NCBI RefSeq assembly: GCF_000246855.1
Contig: NC_016609.1
Span: 2,170,001-2,234,000 of the forward strand
Direction: 5' to 3'
Length of the DNA stretch: 64,000 nucleotides
Origin: Niastella koreensis GR20-10
GTDB lineage: Bacteria > Bacteroidota > Bacteroidia > Chitinophagales > Chitinophagaceae
Of the stretch, positions 1 through 8,846 are shown in pieces. The position numbers were made by a program, and so were the translations under genes. The first letter of the stretch is position 1, and each line of letters begins with the position of its first letter. A model generated the notes under the pieces. It did no database searches and had not been told where the DNA came from. It worked only from the letters and a program-made list of their open reading frames with translations.

Positions 1-1
1 G

Positions 2-922
2 ATCCCACACTTTGCAAATTTGGTGATCGAATCAGGCATTACTACAACTGATCGTCCATGCAAAGCTGTGGGATGGGTAAAAGAAAAAGAACAACAGCCT
101 GGGCAGACAAAAAACTGCATTAAATCTTATTGGCCAGATTATTCATTCATCAATACAGCGTCAAAAACAGAGTACAATAACCTAAACGAATATTTCACAA
201 ACCCTGATGAAGAAATCGTAACAAAACAGGGAACGTCCTATTTTATGGACAGGATTTACTTGGTGTTAGTAAAGTTACTGCGAATGGGCGACATCAAACA
301 TCCCACAGGTGGTTACTATTCGAAAACCGCGCTGGAACGAAAAATTAAATTGAGCCCTACCATCAATGATCAACTTCGCTCTGGAATGATCTCCTGGATC
401 CGGGAAATCAGGTGTGGCCGCGACCCATCTGTTGACGTGCGGGAATTCATTACACAGCAATTTTTCCCTTTGTTTGGGATAACAGCCAACCGGGAGTTTG
501 ACAGTTTTTTAAACAATCAAAATCCATCAGCAAAAAACAATAACCTACAGCAAAATACCGGAAATATTATTAATCATAGTTACGATGGAGCAGTAGCCGC
601 ACACACTGGCAAAGAAATCCCGATACATGTCAATACAATCCACGCGGTAAAAGGCGAAACGCATACTGCTACACTTTACCTTGAGACCTACTATTTCGAT
701 GATGACATAAAAAGGATAATAGCGTATCTTAAGATTGGCCGGGGACCGGCCATATCCACAAAGCAGCAAAGAATTATAGAAACATTAAAAATGGCGTATG
801 TAGCTATGTCGCGCCCCACGCATTTTCTGAGCGTTGCTATAAGAAGTCATGGTATTACTGCAAATGATATTCAACAGCTTGAGACTGCTGGCTGGAGGGT
901 TGATACGGTTCTCAACGTTTAG
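2..922 (+). CDS. UvrD/Rep-like helicase, C-terminal part (5' end outside window)
   Basis: The frame is open to the left edge of the window, so this is the 3' part of a longer gene; the first internal ATG/GTG codons should not be taken as a start. The last third carries the two C-terminal superfamily-1A helicase signatures: motif V (HAVKGETHTATLYLET) and motif VI-like MAYVAMSRPTHFL, where the Arg would be the finger contacting ATP. This fixes the family as UvrD/Rep/PcrA-like DNA helicase, acting on DNA in the cytoplasm. The part seen before these motifs has no recognisable fold. Because it sits beside a Shedu gene in a defence island, it may be the helicase partner of an OLD-family nuclease (Gabija type) or another two-gene system, but the partner would be upstream and is not visible. 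Confidence 0.8.
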   Translation: MPHFANLVIESGITTTDRPCKAVGWVKEKEQQPGQTKNCIKSYWPDYSFINTASKTEYNNLNEYFTNPDEEIVTKQGTSYFMDRIYLVLVKLLRMGDIKHPTGGYYSKTALERKIKLSPTINDQLRSGMISWIREIRCGRDPSVDVREFITQQFFPLFGITANREFDSFLNNQNPSAKNNNLQQNTGNIINHSYDGAVAAHTGKEIPIHVNTIHAVKGETHTATLYLETYYFDDDIKRIIAYLKIGRGPAISTKQQRIIETLKMAYVAMSRPTHFLSVAIRSHGITANDIQQLETAGWRVDTVLNV

Positions 923-1114
923 TACAAGTGGAGAATGCTTATTTTCTTGATACGATATTTTTATGGTTAATAAGAAGCAGCTTAAAGGTTGTAAAAAGCA
1001 TTGCACAGCATTTCCAAATTTGAACGGACAACAGAATTACATCCGGCGCCAAGTAATACTTGGATCCATGTATCTTGTTTATATTAAATTTTTTTATAAA
1101 TAAAAATTGAAATT

Positions 1115-2548
1115 ATGGCACGTCCTTATCCATCCCGCACCGTGCAACCAAATGGGGAATTGGAATTTAATGAAATTAAGCCTGGTTTCTTTCGAGCATT
1201 CTTTACTCCTCCAATTGAGGCATTACCTTCCTACGTTTCCGATCCGAAAAACTATAAAAGACCCATATTTGACATAAATAACACAGAAAAGCGCTTAATT
1301 CTATATCCCTACCAAGTATGGGGCATGCAGCCAATGACTAACAAATACTACAATCTTGTCATCATTAGTGTAGACATGGAAAACCAGTATATTCCCAAGA
1401 CTGTGGATATTGACGATTTTTTGATAGGAGTATTACCTTCTGCATTTCTTGAAGATTATAACTATGGATTAGGATTCAGAAAAAGTTATAGGCACATAGC
1501 AACAATTTTGGAAAGTTTTGACATAAAAGAATTATGGATTACCAGGAAAGGGAAAACAGATATTGACATTGGGGCAAAAAAAGCGTTCATCAAGCGTTCG
1601 GATTTGGACGAACTATGTAGGGCTATTGACAATATTGGCCAGCGAGTACAAAAAGTAGCAGCCTCTTTAAAAAGAAATGTTGTAGACGACTTATTTGCAC
1701 GTTTATTAGCAGACGAAAAATCTGAATCTGCTTTAATATTAAATAGCGCGCAAATAGCTAGAAAGATTGGTATATCGACTCGACTAATGCCTGGAGGAGC
1801 TACCAAAAAAGAACAAATGGAAGCTATGGAAGTACTTAGAATGAATGGCAAGAAAATTGTTCAAGAGCAACCAAGTGAACTCATAAAACTTCGCAACGAT
1901 ATTGAGTTGGTTACTTTGGATGAGCTTATTGCGAGATTTGAAGTCATGCTTAATAAAACTTTATCAGAATCACATTGGCAAAGTCTATTTGATAAAAATC
2001 CTTTTATTCTTAATATGGCGTTTGGAATCCCTATAGTAAAAGTTCAAGGCCAAGCATTTGTAGGAGGACGTAAGATATCGGGATCGGGAGACAAAATAGC
2101 CGACTACCTGGTCAAAAATAGCATTAGCAATAACGCGGCAATTGTTGAAATAAAAACGCCTACAACGAAGCTCATGAGTACAAAAGAGTATAGGAGTGGT
2201 GTGTTTGCTCCGTCTATCGAAATTACAGGAGCAATCAACCAAATACTTGACCAAATATTTATGTTTCAAAAGGAGATAAATTCCCTTAAGGCAGCCAGTA
2301 GGGAATATGAGCTGGAATCTTATTCTGTTGTAGGAATTCTAATAGTGGGCAAATCTTTAACCTCTCCTGATGAACAGAAATCGTTCGAGCTTTTTAGAGG
2401 GAATTCGAAAAATATACACATTATCACTTTTGATGAATTGCTGACAAAATTAAAGGCATTACACAATTTCCTTACTTTAGATCGCTCACCCAAGGAAAAT
2501 ATGACTAACCAAAGCGATTTTATCGATCCAGAAGATCTGCCTTTTTAA
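1115..2548 (+). CDS. sduA: Shedu anti-phage nuclease SduA (DUF4263)
   Basis: This 477-residue protein has a C-terminal DUF4263 domain (about residues 270-450), the defining domain of the single-gene Shedu defence system, a DNA nuclease of the PD-(D/E)xK fold. Visible signatures are W288 followed by NPFIL (293-299), GGRK (317-320), D330 and the catalytic pair in VEIKTP (E345, K347). The N-terminal 260 residues are not a recognised domain; in Shedu proteins this part varies and is thought to sense the trigger. The ATG lies 8 bases after an A-rich leader and the gene is monocistronic, 192 bases after the helicase gene. The tail ends in an acidic stretch (DPEDLPF). Codon use is A/T-rich compared with the genes right of 23 kb, in line with transfer. 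Function follows from the family; nothing here shows what activates it. Confidence 0.85.
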   Translation: MARPYPSRTVQPNGELEFNEIKPGFFRAFFTPPIEALPSYVSDPKNYKRPIFDINNTEKRLILYPYQVWGMQPMTNKYYNLVIISVDMENQYIPKTVDIDDFLIGVLPSAFLEDYNYGLGFRKSYRHIATILESFDIKELWITRKGKTDIDIGAKKAFIKRSDLDELCRAIDNIGQRVQKVAASLKRNVVDDLFARLLADEKSESALILNSAQIARKIGISTRLMPGGATKKEQMEAMEVLRMNGKKIVQEQPSELIKLRNDIELVTLDELIARFEVMLNKTLSESHWQSLFDKNPFILNMAFGIPIVKVQGQAFVGGRKISGSGDKIADYLVKNSISNNAAIVEIKTPTTKLMSTKEYRSGVFAPSIEITGAINQILDQIFMFQKEINSLKAASREYELESYSVVGILIVGKSLTSPDEQKSFELFRGNSKNIHIITFDELLTKLKALHNFLTLDRSPKENMTNQSDFIDPEDLPF

Positions 2549-2705
2549 GAATAGAGCGACTAAACATTGCTTCTTCCGGGGTTGATTACGATCTCCAACA
2601 TTTTGTAGTTTCCAACAGGTTTTGATTAGTTGCTATGCTGTGGCTGACGGGGCGAAGCTATGTGCAAGGATGACCGAACACGGATGAGCGGATGAGCAAC
2701 AGAAT

Positions 2706-2728
2706 ATATTCTCAACTTTTGTATCTTA
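2706..2728 (+). repeat. Cassette-like direct repeat, copy A
   Basis: First of three related AT-rich units (others at 3504 and 3571) sharing the core CTTTTGTATCTT or a close variant. Copies A and B agree at about 18 of 23 positions and bracket one gene. The flanking DNA also contains a GC-rich stretch (2740-2805) of non-coding look, as is common around single-gene cassettes in Bacteroidota islands. Confidence 0.5.
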
Positions 2729-2820
2729 CATCGGCTACAGCTCCGGGCTGGGCGTTTTCAAAATGCCCTGCCGAACGCAAAGCCCTGAACGTTGCATGCT
2801 ATTTTTTCAGACCGACCATT

Positions 2821-3453
2821 ATGACAAATCTACAAGACAAAGTTTGGTATGCTTGTTACGGTTCAAACATTTTAGAAGAACGTTTCCTTTGTTATATTAA
2901 AGGGGGACAACCTAAAGGAGCAAAGACAACTTACGAAGGTTGTAGAAACAAAACTCTGCCCGCTGACAATGAAGATTTCTATATTTCTTCTGAACTTTAT
3001 TTTGCTAAAGAATCGAACAATTGGGACAATGGTGGCGTTGCATTTGTCAGGACCTTATTCGAGCCACAAGCATCTACAATTGGGAGAATTTACCTGGTAA
3101 CAAAAGGACAGTTAATTGACATTGCTAGACAAGAAACAAATACAAAAACTGAATTAACAATAGATTTCGATAAAGCAATTAATGACAGCTCTTATATACT
3201 TAAACGTCCATCGTGGTACGGGAACTTGTTATACTTAGGTCGACAAAATGAGTATCCCATCTTTACATTGACAAATGAGAATGACTTACAGCCTTTTACA
3301 AAACCAAACAAGAACTACATCAAAACAATTAGTAAAGGGATAAAAGAAGCTCACAATTTTGACGACAAAACAATCTTTGAATATTTAAAAACTAAAGGGG
3401 GAATTAAAGACAATTACACTGACCAAGAATTAATAGAGATCATCAATGAATGA
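2821..3453 (+). CDS. Gamma-glutamylcyclotransferase-like protein
   Basis: From the ATG at 2821 the protein starts MTNLQDKVWYACYGSN; the YGSN motif at about residues 11-14 is the substrate-binding signature of the gamma-glutamylcyclotransferase/AIG2-like fold, and the following EERFLCYIKGG and GRIYLVT segments fit its beta barrel. An in-frame start 129 bases upstream would add a Cys- and Pro-rich leader lying in the repeat-like region, so I reject it. Length 210 residues is usual for the larger bacterial members. The catalytic Glu of true cyclotransferases cannot be placed with confidence, so substrate is unknown. The gene stands alone between direct repeats (2706, 3504, 3571), which looks like a captured single-gene cassette. 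Confidence 0.6.
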   Translation: MTNLQDKVWYACYGSNILEERFLCYIKGGQPKGAKTTYEGCRNKTLPADNEDFYISSELYFAKESNNWDNGGVAFVRTLFEPQASTIGRIYLVTKGQLIDIARQETNTKTELTIDFDKAINDSSYILKRPSWYGNLLYLGRQNEYPIFTLTNENDLQPFTKPNKNYIKTISKGIKEAHNFDDKTIFEYLKTKGGIKDNYTDQELIEIINE

Positions 3454-3503
3454 CACAATAAAAGTGCATGTAACATTGAATTGCAATATGGCGGTCGACA
3501 AAC

Positions 3504-3526
3504 ATATTCTCAGCTTTTGTTCGCTA
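3504..3526 (+). repeat. Cassette-like direct repeat, copy B
   Basis: Shares ATATTCTCA(a/g)CTTTTGT with copy A, 798 bases away on the same strand, and lies 50 bases after the stop of the enclosed gene. Confidence 0.5.
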
Positions 3527-3570
3527 CTCTACTTCAGTTATGGCAGACGAATAACGCCGTGCCATAGAAT

Positions 3571-3594
3571 AAATCATAAGCTTTTGTATCTTTA
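3571..3594 (+). repeat. Cassette-like direct repeat, copy C (partial)
   Basis: Shares AAGCTTTTGTATCTTTA with copies A and B at its right half. It lies 67 bases after copy B. The 100 bases after it, up to the next gene, show no coding or structural feature I can name. Confidence 0.4.
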
Positions 3595-3699
3595 ATTAGT
3601 ACCAGCACCGGACGGACAGAATACCAGCACATCGCTAATGCGTCAACAGCTAGCGGCTACTATAGGCCGATACATTTGTCTGTCGATTGGGCGCCACTT

Positions 3700-4845
3700 T
3701 TAATAGTCCATGTCCGTTCTCTGGTCTACTAAGTGCTGAAAGTAATCAATAAGTTCGCCGAATTCTTCATCGGAGGTCATGCTTGCTCGATAAAGCGTTA
3801 CAATGTCCTGCGAGAAAAGCACGTAGAGTTCGCTTTTCAAAAAGCGCATTCCGTATTTTGTGATTTCATTTTTCTCTAAATACTCCAAAAAGACGTCAAA
3901 AGCCTGACAGATCTCATAAAAAGGATCCTTAAATGTTTGATTGAAATTGTAGGTTAAGTGCTTTCCCCGAGTTGTCATAAGCATAGGGATTCCACCAATA
4001 TGGTCCAGGTGTACCCTAAAAGACTGTCCGTCTTTTAAGAAGAAACCGTGGTTCATCGGATTTCTAAGTTCTTCTTTTATTTTTGTGAGAGAGTTAAGTA
4101 TTCGGGATAATTCCTTATCAGGCTCAAACGGCAACAACTTTTTAATTTTTTCTTTCCAACGATGGCCAATATGCTCAGTTAATTCAAACGATTGCCAATC
4201 CAGGTGCGTGATGAATGGAGCAATCAGAACAAAAATATGTTCAAGCAAAGAGAAGTAAGCATCCATCATTGCAGCTGCAAAGTTTTGAGCGGCTTCTAAT
4301 TCTTTAATTGCTCTTTCCCAATCCACCTTCGGTTTGCCCAATTGAATTGAAAATGCATTATATGATTCGACTGATATATATTTTTCGTGGGCCAGTGCTC
4401 TAAAAAATAAATATCTTCCGTGAATCTCCTTGTACTTGTTTTCAAGAGAAACATTGCCTTCACCCATTAATTTCTCAACTTCCGGTTGAAATAATGCTTC
4501 TGCCAGGGGAATAGCCTTGGCTATTTTCAGCATGGCTTCGTGCGCAATATTTATTATTTCCTTATTGATCTTTTCCTCGCAGTACCATCTGAAACCATAT
4601 TTAGTGTCCGCAAGATTAAATGGTATACCCTTATAAGTTATAGGTATAGTCCATAGCCTTTTATCTGCTTTACCCCAAAAGTCAAAGCCTTTAAGCTTTG
4701 CAAACATGATAAATATTACAAATGGCCTGAAAAAAGGCGCTTCCCTTGGGGGATCAATTTTATCTCCCATATACGGATAATAATCTACCGGTCGAGGCAA
4801 AAAATCTGCTAACAAATAATTAAATGGCTTTTGGGGATTTCCCAT
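3700..4845 (-). CDS. Uncharacterised protein with HEPN-like RxxxxH motif
   Basis: I do not recognise the family of this 381-residue protein. It has no signal peptide. Residues 85-270 look helical, and the segment IKEELRNPMNHGFF contains R261-x4-H266 preceded by a hydrophobic-acidic helix, the spacing and setting of the RNase motif of HEPN domains (compare R-N-x-x-x-H-G in many of them). A second candidate helix (about residues 185-210, AAMMDAYFSLLEHIF) would be the partner helix. This suggests a ribonuclease or a structural HEPN fold, but it is inference from one motif. It is the last gene of a same-strand run below the kinase and beta-repeat genes, 180 bases downstream of the latter, so it may belong to the same defence module or be independent. 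Confidence 0.55.
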   Translation of the reverse strand: MGNPQKPFNYLLADFLPRPVDYYPYMGDKIDPPREAPFFRPFVIFIMFAKLKGFDFWGKADKRLWTIPITYKGIPFNLADTKYGFRWYCEEKINKEIINIAHEAMLKIAKAIPLAEALFQPEVEKLMGEGNVSLENKYKEIHGRYLFFRALAHEKYISVESYNAFSIQLGKPKVDWERAIKELEAAQNFAAAMMDAYFSLLEHIFVLIAPFITHLDWQSFELTEHIGHRWKEKIKKLLPFEPDKELSRILNSLTKIKEELRNPMNHGFFLKDGQSFRVHLDHIGGIPMLMTTRGKHLTYNFNQTFKDPFYEICQAFDVFLEYLEKNEITKYGMRFLKSELYVLFSQDIVTLYRASMTSDEEFGELIDYFQHLVDQRTDMDY

Positions 4846-5025
4846 TAAAAATTGTCTTTTAGATACAAGATCTGTGATGACACCGTACTCGAACCAGGCA
4901 GTCCTGCTCTGATTTTGATAATTCCTTAGGATGAACTATCTGGATTAGATCAGTATTTTGAGTAGCCTGTATATTTATGTAGCGGTTACGCAAAAGAACC
5001 ATATTTACATGCGTGTTACAATCAA

Positions 5026-5301
5026 TTAATCAGGAATATTGGGTTCATCTCCCCAGAGTGCTGATTTAACCCGATTGGCCTTACTAGTTCCCATACGGTT
5101 GCCAGCAGTAAAAGAGGAGCTCCTTCTTCCGCTGTATGTAGATCGGTAAAGAAGTCGTTCACTTACAATTGTACCAACATACGCACCATCCGTTCCATAG
5201 ACATTTTTACCTTTTATTCTCCCAACAATTTTACCAGACTTGCTATATATCTTGTCGTTCACAACTTGTAATGGCCGGCCATTTTTTGTATATAAACCCA
5301 T
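5026..5301 (-). CDS. Small beta-repeat protein, '4-fold beta flower'-like
   Basis: The 91-residue protein is made of short repeats that alternate Tyr, Gly and a turn: LYTKNGRPLQVV, IYSKSGKIVGRI, VYGTDGAYVGTI. This periodic Y-x-x-x-G pattern is that of the 4-fold beta flower domain family, small proteins found in islands of Gram-negative bacteria whose activity is not established. The last 40 residues are Ser/Arg-rich and probably unstructured. It lies 148 bases downstream of the kinase gene on the same strand, so it could be a partner or substrate of the kinase; its Ser/Thr-rich tail (STYSGRRSSSFT) offers possible phosphorylation sites, which is inference only. Confidence 0.6.
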   Translation of the reverse strand: MGLYTKNGRPLQVVNDKIYSKSGKIVGRIKGKNVYGTDGAYVGTIVSERLLYRSTYSGRRSSSFTAGNRMGTSKANRVKSALWGDEPNIPD

Positions 5302-5449
5302 ATAGATATTGTTTAGTCGTTAATGTCTGTATTTTTTATTTCTTCCGGTTTTCACTTTCTTTGTCATTTGCTTCTACGATAGCAAATTTGTATGCCGCCG
5401 GCTCATAGTTCAATGTTGCTACCTATCAGATATGTGGGTGCTCCTGGAA

Positions 5450-6844
5450 TTAACCCCAGTTACTTTCGTCTTCCAACCAGCGCAGCATAAATTCTACTAC
5501 ATCTACCTCCTGTTTTTTGCTATGACCATCTATAAAGTATATGTCACATTTTTCATCCATAAAAAGATCCTTCTCATATTTTAAAAGCCGGACGAAGCCA
5601 ATATAAAAGGGATTGTCCATCGATGTAGCATGGTCTAAGTTTATTTTGATTATTAAACCGAAATGTAACTCCCGGCCGCCCTGCGAAATTTTTATCGAAA
5701 TCATTTCCTCAGCCCATACCCCACGCGAAGCTTGCTTGGAGCTGATGGTCTGAAGTAAGCGAGTGACCGCATCGTCTTTGCGACGTTCCACCACGGCATT
5801 AACGCCAGAGCCCCTCAATCGGGCCAAAAAGGCATCAACCTTTTCGTTGATCTCCTGTACCTTCAAAGATACCAAGCCGGACATAGCTTCGACTTTTCTA
5901 CTTATCTCAACTTTTTCATTTAACTGATGTGCCAGTAATGTTGCCTCTTTTTCTTCTATACGCTGTGAAACAGCGATCACCTTTTTAAGGTCTGACTCAT
6001 CAATAGCAGGAGCCTTATAAAAGATTTTTTTCATCAGTGCTGACATTTCTCCTGCATGTTTCGGCGCTACCGATTCCTCCGAACAAGCGCCAGTGAATGC
6101 ATAAATCTTTGAAATAAGACCATCCAAATCTGCTGAGTAACGAACAAAACGAAAGTCATTGGGCCTGTCCCAATTCTTAGTCGGCTTATCAGCGATCATC
6201 CACATAAATAACTGTGATACCATGAAGACGTCAAGCCAGGGAGTTATTTCCTCCATTCTATACATCATCGGGTCAGGACTGTATCTTTTGTTACCTACAG
6301 CGTCATTAACGTCAGTAAGTCTTTCTTTCTCCGACCAGTAGGCCACGCCAAAATCGATTAGATGAGGCTTCCCATCAATGATTACAATATTATCCGGTTT
6401 GATATCGCGGTGAATGATAGGGTCCCTTCTGTTGTGTAAGGCAGTTAGCCCATCTAGGATATGGGCTGTAATTTCAAGGGCTTTTTCAAAGACTACAATA
6501 GCATTTTCTTGTTGCTCCTGCCGGAATTTTATCCAGTAGTCTTTAAAGGGCAATCCCAGCTTACTGATATACCAGGGGGTATCTCCAGGTACTGAATGTG
6601 CCAATATCGGTACAATCCCACTATTGGTCGTAGCCACTTCCTTAAGTACCTCGATCTCCCTATCAAAGCGTTTTAGATCCCTTGCTTCCGCGTTTTTAGG
6701 CATCTTAAATACACCGTAATCCTTCGTGGTGATGTTGTAAACCTTTATCGTAATTCCTTGGCCACCACCTTTATACACTTCTTTAACTTCCCATTCCGGG
6801 ATGTTCAGTCTTTTCAGTATTTCTTTTGCTTCATTAACTGTCAT
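5450..6844 (-). CDS. Hanks-type serine/threonine protein kinase with C-terminal extension
   Basis: Residues 20-290 are a eukaryotic-like kinase with every catalytic element present: glycine loop GGGQG (26-30), VAIK-type Lys47 in VFKMPK, Glu63 in REIEVL, catalytic loop IHRDIKPDN (144-152, D147, K149, N152) and Mg-binding DFG (164-166). It should therefore be active and cytoplasmic; there is no transmembrane helix or PASTA domain. Residues 290-360 are a predicted coiled coil and 375-464 an unrecognised alpha/beta domain likely to sense or bind a partner. The start ATG is the first of the frame. Stand-alone kinases with a C-terminal sensor occur in phage-defence islands (Stk2-like abortive infection); the context here fits such a role but does not prove it. 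Confidence 0.85.
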   Translation of the reverse strand: MTVNEAKEILKRLNIPEWEVKEVYKGGGQGITIKVYNITTKDYGVFKMPKNAEARDLKRFDREIEVLKEVATTNSGIVPILAHSVPGDTPWYISKLGLPFKDYWIKFRQEQQENAIVVFEKALEITAHILDGLTALHNRRDPIIHRDIKPDNIVIIDGKPHLIDFGVAYWSEKERLTDVNDAVGNKRYSPDPMMYRMEEITPWLDVFMVSQLFMWMIADKPTKNWDRPNDFRFVRYSADLDGLISKIYAFTGACSEESVAPKHAGEMSALMKKIFYKAPAIDESDLKKVIAVSQRIEEKEATLLAHQLNEKVEISRKVEAMSGLVSLKVQEINEKVDAFLARLRGSGVNAVVERRKDDAVTRLLQTISSKQASRGVWAEEMISIKISQGGRELHFGLIIKINLDHATSMDNPFYIGFVRLLKYEKDLFMDEKCDIYFIDGHSKKQEVDVVEFMLRWLEDESNWG

Positions 6845-7628
6845 GAACGTTCAAATATTAAAGGGATTTAGAGCTAATATTTTTATCATATTCTGGAACG
6901 AACTAATTACGCCCCGGTCCCTGATCTATGCACTATTAAGATAATAATTCATTTTGGGCGTGTTAATCGGTTTTTCCGAAAGTCAAGTTGTATCAGGCCT
7001 AAAGCAGTAACCAACTTGAATGTACAAAGGCTTATTGTCCTTGGTCGCAGCTTCAGTGGCCGAAGTTGAGAATGGTCTAAAATAGGAGTCGAAAAACGAA
7101 ATAAAAAATATTTTTCTGCAGCGTTCACCTGAATTTTCAGCAGAAGCACAGTGGTATAATAATCAGAAAATGCCTGTGAAGATTATGTGGCCCCTTTAAA
7201 TAAGATTAAGTTTCTTGCGGCAGAGCAGCAGGTGCCTCTCTCCGAATTTATGGAAACACTACACAAGGTTGCCATTGATAAGGTTACCCCTTGGGGTATT
7301 TTATATGTGTAAGTATAGGATATAAAAGGTGGGTTATCTTCTATAGCCGTTCGGCACTGGGGGTACGTCTAGGCTCGGGTATCATTTTTGCGATTTTCAT
7401 AATATAAAAATGGTCCCGGCCGGTATAAACTGCAGATGAGTGAATGTAACACAAATACCATCTACCCCGCAACTAAATGGAGGAAAGCACTATGATGATA
7501 CCTTATGCTGTAGCTTTTTCATGGTTATATTAATTGAAAATGGCCAGGTAATTCTACAATATAAAATGCACAAATGTGGTTAATTCGGAAATTATCTGTA
7601 GATTTGACCCAGGTAATATTGCAAGGAT
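6845..7628. other. Gene-poor interval with one possible 3' gene remnant
   Basis: No full gene is apparent in these 784 bases. On the plus strand, 7163-7312 is an open stretch with no ATG at its beginning that ends in a stop; its translation (for example KIKFLAAEQQVPLSEFMETL) looks protein-like, with alternating charged and hydrophobic residues, and could be the 3' end of a decayed or displaced gene. The remainder holds the divergent upstream regions of the kinase gene and of the protease gene at 7629. No clear promoter of the TAnnTTTG type was found. Confidence 0.3.
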
Positions 7629-8837
7629 ATGTCAAACGACCGGTTTAATAATTCAGATATTAATTCTATTTTACATGGACTATTCAGACCTCCAAGCCTG
7701 AGGGAGTTATTTGAAAACAAGCTAAAGGAACTGGATATGTCGCCTACGGCAGTCCTGGGCCTGCTGGACATGCAGCACCGGGCCCTTACCGGTATTTTAG
7801 ATGGTACGCAGAAAACAGTTGACTATACCTACTTTATTAAACTTGCCAGCTTTTTACAAATGCCGCGTGAGAAGGTAATTGAGTTGTATATGATAGCCCT
7901 GGAATCCCGTTTTCCTACTGTTACAGTATCACCTGAAAAAATTCAGTTTATTAAGGAGAATTTTGACCTGGCAGCACTTCGCAAAGCGGGGTTTATTGAT
8001 AGCATTACTGATTTTGAGCAGATAGAACAGCGCCTGCTGGTAAAACTGGGCCTTAAATCCATTTTTGAATACAAAAGACCCGGAAATGATGTGGCCTTCA
8101 GTTCCGGCCTCATTGTTCCTAAAAACCCATTAATACGGTCTTTTTGGATTAAAGCGGCAATGACCGTTTTTGAGGAGATAGGTAATCCTTATGAGTACAG
8201 CAGGCAGGCATTGATTGAATACTTCCCGCAGATCCGCTGGCATTCAACCAATGTGGAAAGAGGACTTACAGAGGTGATCCGGTCCCTGTATAAAATAGGG
8301 ATTACCGTTATTTATTTACCGCCACTACCTACGCTGCAGTTGAGAGGCGCCACTTTTGCCATTGACGATAAGCCCTGTATCGTACTGACCAACTATGTCG
8401 GCTACTATTCGACGCTGTGGTTTGCGCTTATCCATGAACTTTATCATGTACTGTTTGATTGGGAGGACATTAAAACAGATAGTTATCATCTGACCGATGA
8501 TGATAATGATCAGCTTACTGTGCAGCACAGGGAGAAAATGGCAAATGACTTTGCCCGGGAATATCTGTTCTCTAAAGAAAAGACCGCTTCGGTCAAAAGG
8601 TATATCAATGACAATGTATATGTCAATGATTATGCTAAAAACAACCATGTGCATCCAGGCTTAATATATGTATTCGCGGCTTTTGACGCCGGAGCCGGTG
8701 ACCGAAGGGCCTGGGGACGGGCAAAACAATGGGACCCGACAGCCAATGCCGCAATAGGCAGTATTGATATCCCATGGCACGATCAGCGGTCAACCGAAGA
8801 GATCATAAAAAAAAGGAAAAGGGATTTGTATCTATAA
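7629..8837 (+). CDS. HTH and ImmA/IrrE-type metallopeptidase protein
   Basis: Residues 22-95 resemble a lambda-repressor-like helix-turn-helix (LRELFENKLKELDMSPTAVLGLLDM), and the middle of the protein carries the zinc-protease signature HELYH (269-273) followed by a downstream helix EKMANDFAREYLF typical of the ImmA/IrrE (M78) family. These proteins cleave or displace a cognate repressor, often in mobile elements and toxin-antitoxin-like or defence modules. The 402-residue length matches the XRE-plus-peptidase type. The next gene starts 9 bases after the stop, so the two are almost certainly co-transcribed and may act as a pair. Confidence 0.85.
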   Translation: MSNDRFNNSDINSILHGLFRPPSLRELFENKLKELDMSPTAVLGLLDMQHRALTGILDGTQKTVDYTYFIKLASFLQMPREKVIELYMIALESRFPTVTVSPEKIQFIKENFDLAALRKAGFIDSITDFEQIEQRLLVKLGLKSIFEYKRPGNDVAFSSGLIVPKNPLIRSFWIKAAMTVFEEIGNPYEYSRQALIEYFPQIRWHSTNVERGLTEVIRSLYKIGITVIYLPPLPTLQLRGATFAIDDKPCIVLTNYVGYYSTLWFALIHELYHVLFDWEDIKTDSYHLTDDDNDQLTVQHREKMANDFAREYLFSKEKTASVKRYINDNVYVNDYAKNNHVHPGLIYVFAAFDAGAGDRRAWGRAKQWDPTANAAIGSIDIPWHDQRSTEEIIKKRKRDLYL

Positions 8838-8846
8838 ATCGGTATC

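Noticed and set aside
100-111. Left attachment site copy resembling the tRNA-Pro 3' end (GGGCAGACAA)
   Set aside because: Only ten bases match and the sequence lies within the helicase coding frame; likely chance.
2-922. Definite assignment to Gabija
   Set aside because: No OLD-TOPRIM gene is visible; helicase tails of this kind occur in many systems.
2692-2820. N-terminal extension of the GGCT-like protein from an upstream ATG
   Set aside because: It would run over the cassette repeat and a non-protein-like segment; the domain starts properly at 2821.
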